Origin: Ceratotherium simum simum
Lineage: Eukaryota > Chordata > Mammalia > Perissodactyla > Rhinocerotidae
Assembly: GCF_000283155.1 (NCBI RefSeq)
Contig: NW_004454197.1
Span: 13,713,814 to 13,777,813, forward strand
Reading direction: 5' to 3'
Length of the DNA stretch: 64,000 nucleotides
Under the pieces are notes generated by a model. The model saw only the letters and a program-made list of their open reading frames with translations, was not told where the DNA came from and made no database searches. The first letter of the stretch is position 1, and the number at the start of each line of letters is the position of its first letter. Made by a program: the position numbers and the translations under genes. This document shows, piece by piece, positions 1-11,049 of the stretch.

Positions 1-334
1 TATATATATATATATAAAGTCCATCTAGTCTAGTTTTTGTTTAATTCCACTGTTTCTTTGTTGACTTTCTCTCTGGATGTAAGTAGGTTGTTACGGTCCC
101 CTATTATTATTGTTTTGCTGTTAATATTTCCTTTTAGGTTTGTTATTAGTTGCTTTATGTACTTTGGTGCTCCTATATTGGGTGCAAATATATTTTAAAG
201 TGTTATGTCTTCTTGGTGGAGTGTCCCTTTTATCATTATATACTGCCCCTCTTTGTCTTTCACTGCCTTTTTTTATCTTGAAGTCTACTTTGTCTGATAC
301 AAGTATGGTAACACCAGCTTTCTTTTGCTTGCCA

Positions 335-529
335 TTAGCTTGGAGTATTGTCTTCCATCCCTTCACTCTGAGCCTGTTTGTCTTTAGACCTGAGATGTGT
401 TTCCTGGAGGCAGCATAATGTTGGGTCTTGTTTTTTAACCCATCCAGCCACTCTGTGTCTTTTGATTGGAGAATTCACTCCATTTACATTTAGAGTGATT
501 ATTGATATATGAGGGCTTAATGATGCCAT
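335..529 (-). pseudogene. L1 ORF2 endonuclease N-terminus (broken)
   Basis: Begins MASLSPHISIITLNVNGVN and includes CCLQETHLRSKD, the start of the APE-type endonuclease of L1 ORF2. It is frameshifted after about 64 codons. The next segment (GWKTILQANGKQKKAGVTIL) continues in another frame at 366-121. Both are minus strand and inactive. Confidence 0.8.
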
Positions 530-1516
530 TTTATCACTTGTTTTCCAGTTATTTTGTATTTCCCTTGTTTCTCATCCCATGTATTTCAGACTGCCAGTTC
601 AGTTTGGAAGTTCTCTATGATGGTTTTCTCCTTATTTATCATTTATGTCTCTGTTCTGATTATATGTTTACTGGTTACCATGAGGTTTGTATAAAAAAAT
701 CTCATAGATGAGATAGTCCATTTTCTGATATGGCCTCTTATTTCCTTAGTCTAAGTAGGTTCCTTCCCGTTCCTCTTTGCCCTTCAAGTTATTGTTGTCA
801 CAACTTATTCTGTTTTGTGTGTGAGCTTGTGGTTAAAATGAAGAGATTATAGTTATTTTTGATGTTTTCCTTCCCTTTATCGCTAATGTTATAATTGTTG
901 CTAACCTGTTCTGATAGAGAGCTGAAATTTTCTGATTTTGTCTGCCTATTTATCTCCTTTTTGAAGGCTTTGTAAACCCTTTCTTTTTTTTTCAGGTATG
1001 AGGGCTTTCTTGATTATTTCTTATAAGGGGGTCTTGTGGCAATGAACTCTCTCAGCTTTTGTTTATCTGGGAACGTTTGTTTATTTCTCCATCACATCTG
1101 AAGGATATTTTCGCTGGATAGAGTATTCTTGGCTGAAAGTTTTTGTCTTTCGGTATTTTGAATACATCATTCCACCCTCTCCCGCCTGTAAGGTTTCTGC
1201 TGAGAAGGCCACTGAAAGCCTGATAGGGGTTCCTTTGTAGGTTATTTGCTTCTGCCTTCCTGCCATTAATATTTTTTCTTTGTCATTGATTTTTGCCAGT
1301 TTTTGTAATATATGCCTTGGAGAAGGTCTTTTTTACACTGATGTAATTATGAGTTTTATTAGCTTCTTTTACCTGTAATTCCATCTCATTTCCCAGGTTT
1401 GGGAAGTTCTCAGCTATTATTTCTTTGAACAAGCTTTCTGCTCCTTTCTCTCTCTCTTCTCCCTCTGGAATACCTATAATCCTTATGTTGCATTTCCTAA
1501 TTGAGTCGGATATTTC

Positions 1517-1930
1517 TCAGAGAATTTCTTCATTTCTTTTTAGTCTTAGTTGTCTCTCCTCCTCCATCTGAAGCAGTTTTATATTTCTATCCTCCAAATT
1601 GCTAATTCTGTCCTCCATAATATCAGCTCTGTTATTCAAGGACTCCAGATTTTTCTTTATCTCATTCATTGTGTTTTTCATCTCCAGCATTTCTGATTGT
1701 TTTTTCTTTATAGTGTCAATCTCTTTTGTGAAGAATTCCCTCTGTTCATTAATTTTGTTCCTGATTTCATTGAACTGTCTTTTTGAATTTTGTTGTAACT
1801 CATTGAGTTTTCTTATGATAGCTATTTTGAATTCTTTGTCATTTAGATTGTAATTTTCTGTGCCTTCAGGATTGATTTCTGGGTGATTGTCATTTTCCTT
1901 CTGGTCTGGAGTTTTGATATACCTCTTCAT
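1517..1930 (-). pseudogene. L1 ORF1 N-terminal half, coiled coil (degenerate)
   Basis: The natural start is MKRYIKTPDQKEND at 1930; an open frame continues upstream to 2098 through 5' UTR. The frame runs 137 codons with long heptad-like stretches (for example NEIKKNLESLNNRADIMEDR), the trimeric coiled coil of the ORF1 RNA-binding protein. Stops then break it. The C-terminal part (QITYKGTPIRLS..FSAETLQA) recurs at about 1081-1266. Confidence 0.8.
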
Positions 1931-2779
1931 GCTATTTGACAGGGTGGATTTGTGCCTTTGCATAGTGGAAGTATCTGGTTGCAAATTCCACCTTCTGCCA
2001 CTGGGGGAGGGGGCGATGGCAGGAGCTGTGTATTCTGAACCAACTGCGATCCCTGGCATCTGTGCCTGTCCTTTGAAATCTGTGCTGACAAGGCCCATCT
2101 GCGATTGCCCTGCACTGCTGCTTTACACACATATGTGCATGTGCTCTGGCTGGGGTCCCTTGCTCTGGCTGACCAGACGAGCTGGTGCGCCAGGTCGGGG
2201 GAGAGGCGCTTTGTTTTGTTTGGGCAATCCTGGAGGCGTTCTCACTCTGTCCTGTCTATCTGCTCTCTTGGGGTGCTGGCTTGATGAAGATACCCCTGCA
2301 GTTCCTTGGCCTCCTCTGTGTGGAGCTTTCCCACAGCTGGGAGGCAACTCGGAGAGCAAAGGTCTTCCTGGGAGACCTGCCACTCCCCACCTCCTCTCAG
2401 TGCAGCGTGCAGTCCCGTGGCATAGGTCGCTGTGGAGGAGGGAGAGGAGATCCCCTTACTTCCTTCCACTTCTTCCTGGGGGCTTCAGACATGTGGCTGT
2501 GTGGATCTCTAACACATCTGTTGTGTTGTGTGAATGTCTTCTGTGGGTTTATGAATGTCTTTTTCGTCGTACCTTAGCGGGGAGAGTCTGAGGGAAGGGT
2601 TCACTCCACCATGATGCTGACATCACTCCTCATTGATTTCTTTATTGATATGAGTTCTTTCTTTTTTTCTAATATAAGCATTTAATACAACAAATCTTTC
2701 CATGGATACTGCTTTAGCAGCATTCCACAGATTTTGATGTGTTTTTATTTATATTCAATTCAAAATGTTTTCTCATTCT

Positions 2780-3640
2780 CAGTGGCCAATTCTGGAACAA
2801 TTGAAGCAACAATACATTGTAGCGCTGGATAAGAACCCAAAGTACAAATAAATATCTGTGAGTTCATACTGATATAAATAAATTATTGAATATAATAATA
2901 AATGGAGAGAAGAGACAAATCTCCCATGCAGAAGAGTTCCAAATAAATTATGTTGATATTCCACTATAAAGGAGATGGAGCATAACTCCCACCCTGTAAT
3001 TGTGGGCTGTACAGAGTGATTTTCTTCCAAAGAGTAAAATATGGAAAGGGTATGCTTATAAAGAATAACTCTGTGGTGGGGAAACCTGACATACAGCTGC
3101 AGCTGGTGACCAAGGTCAACATCAATAGTCATAAATCATGTTTATAAGTATGTATCCTTGATATGGTGTGATTAATATGGCACTTTACCTCTGTGATCTT
3201 CCCCAAAACCCGTAATCCTAGGCTAATCATGAGAAAAACATCAGACAAATTGCAATAACGGGCATCCTAGAATATACCTGATCAGCACTCCTCCAACTGT
3301 CAAGGTCATCAGACACAGGGAAAGTCTGAGAAACCGTCACAGCCAAGAGGAACCTAAGGAGACGTGAGAACTAAATGTAATGTGGAATCCCAGATGGGAT
3401 CCTGGATCAGTAAAAGATGTTAAGGAAAAACTAAGGAAATCTGAATGAAGCATGCACTTTAGTTAAAAAATAATCTATTAATATTGGTTCATTAATTGTA
3501 AGAAATGTACCATCCTAATGTAAGATATTAATAATAGGGGAAACTGTAGCAGCAGATATATGGGAATTCTCTGTATTATCTACTAATTATTTTTGTAAAT
3601 ATAAATCTCTTCTTAACAATGAAGTCTATTTTTTAAAAAA
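2780..3640 (+). mobile_element. L1 3' end fragment, sense, inside the antisense L1
   Basis: Typical old L1 3' UTR text on the plus strand: 'tgtggaatcccagatgggatcctgg', 'aggggaaactg', 'gaattctctgtattatct', ending in an A-rich stretch at about 3630. Flanks (aatgttttctc / aatattctct) are similar, compatible with a decayed target-site duplication. Confidence 0.6.
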
Positions 3641-3703
3641 TATTCTCTAATTTCTCTTGTGACTGCTTCTTTGATTCATGGGTTACTTAGAAGTATTTTT
3701 TTG

Positions 3704-3963
3704 TTTTATTTTTTGCTGGGAAAGATTCGCCCTGAGGTAACATCTGTTGCCAGTCTTCCTCTTTTTTTTTTTTTTGTCCTCCCCAAAGCCCCAGTACATA
3801 GTTGTATATTCTCATTATAAGTCATTCTAGTTCTTCTGTGTGAGCTGCCCCAACAGCATGGCTACTGACAAATGAGTGGTGTGGTTCCGCGCCTAGGAGC
3901 TGAACCCAGGCTGCTGAAGCAGAGCGTGCCAAACTTTAAGTACTAGGCCATCAGGGCTGGCTC
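3704..3963 (-). mobile_element. ERE-type SINE, antisense, diverged
   Basis: The SINE tail lies left (T-rich) and the tRNA-like head right, ending 'ggccatcagggctggctc'. Flanking repeats agaa(g/c)tat mark the insertion in L1 (about 3689 and 3964). This is the most diverged of the eight ERE copies. Confidence 0.75.
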
Positions 3964-4431
3964 AGAACTATGTTTTTTACTTTCCAAGTATTTGAGGATT
4001 TTCCAGATATCTGTTATTGATGTTTAGTTTAATCTCATTATGGTCCAAGGGGATACTTTATATTAATTCTTTTAAATTTATTAAAGTTCGATTTTTGGCC
4101 TAGAATATGGTCTATCTGGGGAAGGTTCCATGTGCACTTGAGAAGAATTTTTGTTCTGTTTTTGGAAGGACTGTTTTATAAAGGTCAGTTAGGTCAAGTT
4201 GTTCAGTTTTTTTATGTGCTTACTGATTTTCTCTGTACTTGTTCCATTGATTCCTGAGTGAAGAGTGTTGACATCTTTAATTATAATTGTGAATTTTTCT
4301 GTTTCTCCTTTCAGCACTATCAGTTTTCACTTCGTGTATTTTGAAATTCTGTTAGGTGCATACACATTTAGCATTGTTATGTCTTCTCTGTGAATTGATC
4401 CCTTCATCATTAGTAATGATCTTTTCTTAAA

Positions 4432-4795
4432 GTAGATTTTATTTTCTAGAGCAGTTCAAAGTTTACAGCAAAATTGAGCAGAAGGTACTGAGATTTCACA
4501 TATACGGCCCCCGCACACACATACATAGCCTCCCCCGCTATCAGTATCCCCCACCAGAGTGATATATTTGTGACAATAGAACCTCCATTGACACATCACC
4601 ACTCAGAGCCCATAGTTTACATTGGGGGTTCACTGTTGGTGTTGTACCTTCTGTGGGTCTGGACAAAATGTTGTATGATGACGTGTATCCACCATTATAG
4701 TGTCACACAGAATAGTTTCAGTGCCCTGAAAATCCTCTCTGCTCTACTTATTCACCCCTCCCTCCCCCCGTTAGTGACCTTTTTATCCCTGGTGA
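4432..4795 (-). mobile_element. L1 3' UTR fragment, antisense
   Basis: Characteristic text (agagcagttcaaagtttacagcaaaattgagcagaaggtac, seen in shorter blocks; 'tacattgggggttcactgttggtgttgtac'; 'gtatccaccattatagtgtc') belongs to an old L1 3' region. It is out of order relative to the host L1, so it is a separate insertion. An open frame through it is not a gene. Confidence 0.6.
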
Positions 4796-5046
4796 TATCC
4801 TTGGTCTGAAGTCTACTTTGTTATTGATATATTCTCTGATATTAATATAGCCACTCCACTTTCTTTTGACTAGTGTTCCCATGGTATATGTTTTTCTATT
4901 CTTTTGCTTTTAACTTGCCTATGTTTTTGCATTTAAAGTGGTTTCTTATGGGCATTTTATAGTTGGGCCTTGCTTTTTAACCCAATCTCTCAGTCTTTGT
5001 CCTTTAATTGATGTATGTAGACTGTTTGCATTTATCTATCATTTTA

Positions 5047-5246
5047 TTTAATTTATTTATTTATTTTTCCCCCAAAGCCCCAGTAGATAGTTGTATGTCA
5101 TAGCTGCACATCCTTCTAGTCGCTGTATGTGGGATGCGGCCTCAGCATGGCCAGAGAAGCGGTGTGTCGGTACGCGCCCAGGATCCGAACCCAGGCCGCC
5201 AGCAGCGGAGCACGCGCACTTAACCGCTAAGCCATGGGGCCGGCCC
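5047..5246 (-). mobile_element. ERE SINE, antisense, with perfect 14-bp duplication
   Basis: The full ERE head ends 'gccatggggccggccc', with a B-box-like element on the minus strand. The target site tatctatcatttta is repeated exactly at 5033-5046 and 5247-5260, showing a clean L1-mediated insertion, probably fairly young. Confidence 0.93.
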
Positions 5247-5831
5247 TATCTATCATTTTAGATTTAACTCTACCATCTTGCTAATTGTTTTCTATTTATT
5301 CCTTCTATTCTTTATCATTTTTCCTATTTTTCTGCCTTCTCTTGGATTATTTTGTGATTCTATTTTATCTTCCCAATTGACTTATTATTTATACCTCTTT
5401 TAAAAATGTTTTCTTATTCACCCTAGGATTTACAATATACGTCTTTAATTTCTCACAGTCTATCTTTTCTATCTTCAAATAACATTATATCACTTCATAT
5501 GTGTTGTAAGAACCTTATAATAGTGTCTTCCTAATTTCTCCCATCCATCTTTTGTGCAATTATTGTCAAACATTTTAATTTGACATAATAATCACAAAAT
5601 ACATAGTCATTATTTTTGTTTTAGATAGCCAGTTATTCTCCAGAGAAGTGAAATTAAGAAAAAAAGAAAACTTTACATTTAACTACATTTATGGAATATA
5701 AATATTTATGGAATATATTTATTCTTTCTGCCTGAAGTTTTTCCTTGCACATTTCTTGTAATGCAAGTTTGCTACTAAGGAACTCTCTCAGTTTTTGTTT
5801 GTCTGTATAAGTGTTTATTTCTCCTTTATTT

Positions 5832-6088
5832 ATTTATTTTTTTATTTTTAATTTTTTTTTGTGAGGAGACCAGCCCTGTGCCAACATCTGCCAGTCCTCC
5901 TCTTTTTGCTGAGGAAGACTGGCCCTGGGCCAACATCTGTGCCCATCTTCCTCCACTTTATATGGGACGCTGCCTCAACATGGCTTGCCAAGCAGTGCGT
6001 CGGTGCGTGCCTGGGATCTGAACTGGTGAACCCCGGGCCGCTGCAGTGGAGCGCATGCACTTAACTGCTTGCGCCACCAGGCCGGCCC
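5832..6088 (-). mobile_element. ERE SINE, antisense
   Basis: A T-rich tail on the left and a head ending 'caccaggccggcccc' on the right. The duplication ctcctttattt flanks it at 5821-5831 and 6089-6099. Frames across it are SINE-derived and not coding. Confidence 0.92.
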
Positions 6089-6877
6089 CTCCTTTATTTT
6101 TTTTTGAAAGATGTTTTTGTCGGTTATAGGATTCTGAGTTGTCTTCTGACTTGTATTGTTTATGATGAGCTTTTGGATCTGAGGCTTGTTGTCTTTCATT
6201 CATTTTGGAAAACTCCCAACCATTATCATTTCAAATATTTCTTCTGCCCAATTCTCTCTCTCTCTCTCCTATTTTGGGATTCCAATTATAGGAATATTGT
6301 AGTCTGTTTGATACTGGCCTGTAGCTTTTGGATGGTCTCTTCTGTGTCCTCCCCACCCCCACCCCTACCCCCCTCTTTTTTCTCTTTCAGTTTGGGTAAT
6401 GCCTAGTAACGTATTTTTAAGTTTGCTGATTCTTTTCTTGCCTGTCTCAAGCCTGTTGATGAGCCCATTGATGGTATTCTTTATTTCTGTTAAGGTATTT
6501 TTCATTTTAAGCATTTCTGCTTGATTCTTATGGTTCCTTGTGTCTCTGATGAAGTCTCCCATTTGTTCATCCATGTTGTTTACTTTTTCTACTAAACCTT
6601 TAGCATTGATCTTAGTTATTTTAAATTCATTGTCTGGTAGTTTTAACATCTATGTCATATCTGTCTGGTTCTGTTGATAGCTTCGTCTCTTGACAGTTTT
6701 ATTTTATTTTTTCTTTTCTTGCTTCTTTGTGAGGCTGTATAATTTTTTGGTTGAAATCTGGATATCTTGTGTTCTATATGCTGAGGTAAATAAAAATGGA
6801 CATGCCTCTTCCTTTGGTAGGCCTTCAGTGTGAGGAGTTGTGTCAGTTTAGTCAGGAATTGAACAGGGTTTGGGTTT

Positions 6878-7180
6878 GTTTTTTTTTTTTCTTTTTTTGT
6901 GAGGAAGATCAGCCCTGAGCTAACATCCATGCTAATCCTCCTCTTTTTGCTGAGGAAGACCGGCTCTGAGCTAACATCTATTGCCCATCCTCCTCCTTTT
7001 TTTCCCCAAAGCCCCAGTAGATAGTTGTATATCATAGTTGCACATCCTTCTAGTTGCTGTATGTGGGATGTGGCCTCAGCATGGCCGGAGAAGCGGTGCA
7101 TCAGTGTGCACCCGGGATCCGAACCCGGGCTGCCAGTAGCGGAGCGCGTGCACTTAACCGCTAAGTCACGGGGCCAGCCC
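6878..7180 (-). mobile_element. ERE SINE, antisense, longer variant
   Basis: Contains two copies of the 'gaggaag..c(t/g)gagctaacatc' body module before the head. The duplication cagggtttgggttt flanks it at 6864-6877 and 7181-7194 (perfect 14 bp). Confidence 0.93.
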
Positions 7181-7849
7181 CAGGGTTTGGGTTTTGATGT
7201 TGCTGTGGTTACTCTCAGTGCACCACCAGCTTCAAGTTCCTGTATTGTTCCCTTGTGCTTAGAGTGGAAAATGGCATGCCAGAGGGGTTACCTCAGTGTC
7301 TGTTCTACCCTCTGCTTTAGGTCTCCCCATGGTGCCTGCACCTCAGAGAAGGTTCCTATCTACGATGTTGTCTATTCCCCAGCAACAGAGTGCTCTTATT
7401 TGTAATTCTGTTGCTTGCTAACATGGTTGCAGGTGGGAATGGCATTCTCTTCTGTCCTTGTTCAGCCTTGGACTTAGACAGGTGCAGCGTCCCTGGGTCT
7501 TAGAGTTAGTGCCTCCTGAGTTATCCTTCCCTGTCTTCAGGGGTGTGGGGTATGTTATGGTCTGACCCCATGATGCTTCCCTCCCCTCTCTATCCCCAGT
7601 GTTAGTGGGTCTTAACCTGTACCTTGAGGGTAATAGGGTTCGCTGCCCTTCTCCCAACTCCCTATGCTTTTGATCCTTAGGGGAGATAGGGAAAAAGGAA
7701 CCAGGTGTGGCTTCACGCCTTTCCTATAGAAGCTACATTCCCCTCTCCAAGCTTGCACCGTGAGGAAGGATTTCCTGAGTTCCTCACCTTGTCTCCAGTT
7801 TTTCTCCTGAGCTTCTGATAGGGTCCTTATGTGCATTATCTTTTTTTCT

Positions 7850-10100
7850 TTTTTTTACCTTTTCTTCTCTTCATTCGTTTATGTATACGTCTTTATCCTG
7901 TGAATGAGTCCATTTTCAACTGTACTTTGTTTCTTGCAGTGTTTGATTTAATTATAAGTGCTATAATAATGTACTTTTGGCCTTTATTTTTTTAGGTCTG
8001 TAAACTTATTCTTCACCTCATTCTGTTGTTTTATCTCATTTTTGAACTCTTACTTAAAATAATTCATACTTTTATTACATCTTCCTACAGATGGTGGAGC
8101 TACAATTTAGGTTATGTTTTATTCAGAATGTGTTAAAAAATTTTGCATACTATGTTACATTATTCATTTTTTTCTGCATCTCTCTGTTTTATTCCATCTT
8201 GTTCACTAACATGTATAGCTCTGCATCTCTTTGACTTTTCTAATTGAACATGAATGAATTCTCCTTGGCTCTCCTTCTGTTTTATTTGAATCTAGTTATC
8301 TTCCATTATAAACTAAACTTTGAGGGCTGGATTTTGCCTGAGGACAGCGACGAGTGTGCTGAAGGGTTGGGGAAAGGAGCAGAAAGCTCAAGAGTGTGGA
8401 TGAATTGTTGTATGGCAAATATTGTAGATCAGCTTACTCAATGTCGATCACACCCTCTTCCTAGCGTAGCTTGCTGTATGGCCCAGACAGGAAAAATAAA
8501 AATTACATTTCCTAGACATCCTGGTAGCTAGTGTGGGTTTGACCAGTCATATGCACTTAGCCAAGATTTAAATGTGTAGAAAAGCATCCACGTTGCTGGT
8601 ACACACGATTGCAGGCATGGCATTCCTAGTGCCTCACTATAGGAAGGTGGTACATTACTAGAGCCAGCAGTCATGGTGGCTTTCTCATTCCTCCGTGGTT
8701 GCTAAGGTGGTGTCAGCCAGGAACCACCACTCAGAGCAGTGGTGTCCAGCTCCCTCAGATTCCACATTGTGGCAAAGGTAGCGCTCTTCTTGGCAGACCA
8801 TTCTGCTGTGTTATTTTTGGATCATAGTGGGGAAGTGCCTGCTCTTCAAACCCTCCCAATGATGTTGTCAGCACCAAACAGATGGATAAAATCCCTTTCT
8901 GTGAACCGGCTTTATGTAAAAATCACTTTCTGTAATGATTGCCGTTATCTGCAGCCCAAGGCTGACCTATACACCTTGATTAGAATTCTTAGAACAGGCT
9001 GCAATAAAAAGAAACCAAATTCACAATGACATTAACAATAAAGAAATACATTTTATCCCATAATGGAAGTCCAGAGGTAGGAAGTATTCCAGGTTCAATG
9101 TGATCAGTTGCTCAGTGATGTCATCAAGAATATAGGTTCTTTATGTTTTTTTCGTATTTGCTATACTCAGCTCATTCATTTTATGGTCACAATAGGGCTG
9201 GTTGTGGTAATCAGGGGACTTAAGCCTCTGGGTTTTTGTTCTGGCAGGGGATGGAGGTGGGAAAGAGGCTTGCTTCCCTTTCCCATAAGCCCTGAACAAT
9301 CTTCTTCTTGCTTCCCATTGGCCCAAATCACCTACCTGCTGCTGGATTATTCACTGGCAAGGGAATTATTGTGGAATAATTACAAATAGCTTTAACTTAC
9401 CGTCGGGGTAGAATCAGTGTTGGGGAGTCCATGACAGTGTCCATTACAGTCTTTCTACCTTTTCTTCCCTTTCCTCTCTGCCTTCTCTCAGCTTTTTTTC
9501 CAACAAGACTGGAACACAATGGACAAGTTCTAAGGGTTTTTCTTTTGGGGATCAAAGGTGATCAAAATGGCTGCTACTCTTGTGGGAATTTTATCTCTGC
9601 TTCTGGGCTTCCTAGACCTCCTCTCCTGCTAAAGTTAGAGATATTTGTGAGAAATTATAGGATTTCTGTGTCTGTCTCTCCTGACCAGTAGTCTCTCTCT
9701 CCCACCCCTACACAGGGCTTTTGGGTATAGTAGGGTTCCAAGACAAGATGAGTTTCCCAGGGTTGTGCAGATTCTTAGAAACTTCTATCTCTTTTTTGTG
9801 CCTGTTCTTTTGCTTAATTGCTTCTTGTGTATTTTTTGCTGTTATTAACTTGATTTTTGTTCATATTATTTGGCTTTGGAAAGAGATTTTGAGAACTGGT
9901 TTCCTTTGAGCATTTTACTTCAAAAATATGAAATTTTAAAAATATTCTTTTAATGTTGACTTCTAGGTTTATTGCATTTTGACCAGTGGACATGATCTGT
10001 AAAATTTCAGATATTTGGAATCTAGACTGTCAATGAAACCTAAAAGATCATCATATTAAAACAATGATTTCCATATCTACTATTAAATAGAATGTATTCT
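7850..10100. other. Upstream intron, no gene seen; possible old repeats
   Basis: No exon with PTP or PTPN20 N-terminal content was found. Part (8480-8720, 'acatttcctagacatcctggtagctagtgtgg') looks like a degraded interspersed repeat whose family I cannot name. The remainder is unassigned. Confidence 0.4.
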
Positions 10101-10265
10101 CTTCTGTTCTTATTGGTTATAGGTGTATAACTATATAATATATATATATTATCTATATAGATATAGACTGTATGGTCTACACTTATATAGTTATAAGTGT
10201 ATAACTATATAACAATATATATTATCTATATATAGATATATACATTATATATATCTATTTTTAAA
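10100..10265. repeat. AT-rich duplicated and palindromic tract
   Basis: Two related copies of a unit reading gtgtataactatata...attatctatata lie about 75 bp apart. A 9-bp inverted repeat (atagttata agtg tataactat) sits between them. The tract could extrude as a hairpin. Confidence 0.7.
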
Positions 10266-10305
10266 TCTTATTAATTACATCATATAGATCCTCTCAATCC
10301 TTGAG

Positions 10306-10360
10306 ATGTGTGATGTGTGTATGTGATGTGTGTGTATATGTGTGTGTGTTTGTGTGTGCT
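10306..10360. repeat. (TG)n microsatellite, interrupted
   Basis: Runs of TG with a few A and T substitutions, 450 bp before the first visible PTPN20 exon. Confidence 0.85.
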
Positions 10361-10818
10361 TGATCTGTTTTAGAGTAAGAAGTGTGTTACACTCTCCACA
10401 TGCTCTCATCTCAAACTCCAGGAACTTCCAAACACTTGGTCCCAGGGAGAGCAAAAGTTCTGTCTTTTTCCCACCCAAGTCTCATACATGCACTTCTTGG
10501 CATAATTGTCAATACATACACCCAATTCACATTATAAAACAGAACACTTCTCAGTCTACTGCATCTGTTATATTTATAGCACTTGGCAGTTTTCTCCAAG
10601 AATAGTGGGTTTTGTGTAATTTCAAGGTATGTAGTCACGATTTTTCTAAGACAAGGATACTTTTTTTCACAATAATAGACTCTTCACCTCTGGAAAAATA
10701 AACTTCCGTTAATCCTTAAATGGCTATGCCTTTACTTAAGAGAAAACAACAACAAAAATAAAATCTGCCTTCATATACATACAAGTAACTTACAAATGTG
10801 AATTTTTCTCTTTCTTAG

Positions 10819-10967
10819 GTATACAAATTGTTTCTGAAAGGGAGCTAGCTCAGTTGGCTCAGGTTCGACCATTAATATTCAGTTTTCATGAGCAATCAGC
10901 TATCAAGGATTGTTTTAAAATGCTCGAGAAAAAAAGAGCAGACTATGAAATCATCCAGGAATTTATG
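10819..10967 (+). CDS. PTPN20: PTPN20 exon: start of phosphatase domain (N-terminal helices)
   Basis: The acceptor is strong (tttctctttcttag before 10819) and the donor is gtaaac at 10968. The exon enters with two bases completing an upstream codon and exits in phase 0. It encodes about 49 residues, including IVSERELAQLAQVRPLIFSF and ending IIQEFM. In non-receptor PTPs this segment forms the helical lead-in to the catalytic domain. The entering phase proves that at least one more coding exon lies upstream, but I found no candidate between 7900 and 10800. The upstream intron therefore covers all of the first 10.8 kb. Confidence 0.9.
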
Positions 10968-11049
10968 GTAAACATTTTGGTTTTAACAAAAGTCTGTGTG
11001 TGATTTCTGTTTCCACATCACTACCAGAGGGTTTCTTTTCTTTTTCTTG

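Larger units (their letters stand above)
1..2630 (-). mobile_element. L1 retrotransposon, antisense; 5' UTR, ORF1 and start of ORF2
   Basis: Read on the minus strand the order is: a GC-rich 5' region (about 2630-1935), an ORF1-like frame (about 1930-960), an inter-ORF spacer, then the ORF2 endonuclease start near 529 (HISIITLNVNGVNSPIKRHR, then CCLQETHL). The copy runs off the left edge after an AT dinucleotide run. The frames contain stops, so it is dead. It appears to sit inside the older antisense L1 that resumes at about 2640. Confidence 0.85.
2640..7850 (-). mobile_element. Older antisense L1, broken by at least six later insertions
   Basis: Antisense L1 text resumes in order at about 2640-2780, 3640-3700, 3965-4430, 4800-5045, 5250-5830, 6090-6875 and 7195-7850. 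The content moves from ORF2 through the spacer to ORF1 (minus-strand frame at 6649-6365 with LPDNEFKITKINAKGLVEKV and a coiled coil) and then 5' UTR-like sequence. The interruptions are four ERE SINEs, a plus-strand L1 3' end (2780-3640) and an L1 3' UTR fragment (4432-4795). Confidence 0.7.

Noticed and set aside
1887..2591. A 234-codon plus-strand frame
   Set aside because: It is the reverse strand of the L1 5' UTR and ORF1, on the wrong strand and without any domain.
5958..6203. Small frames with Cys and Arg patterns at 5848-6203 and 61783-62160
   Set aside because: They are translations of ERE SINEs.
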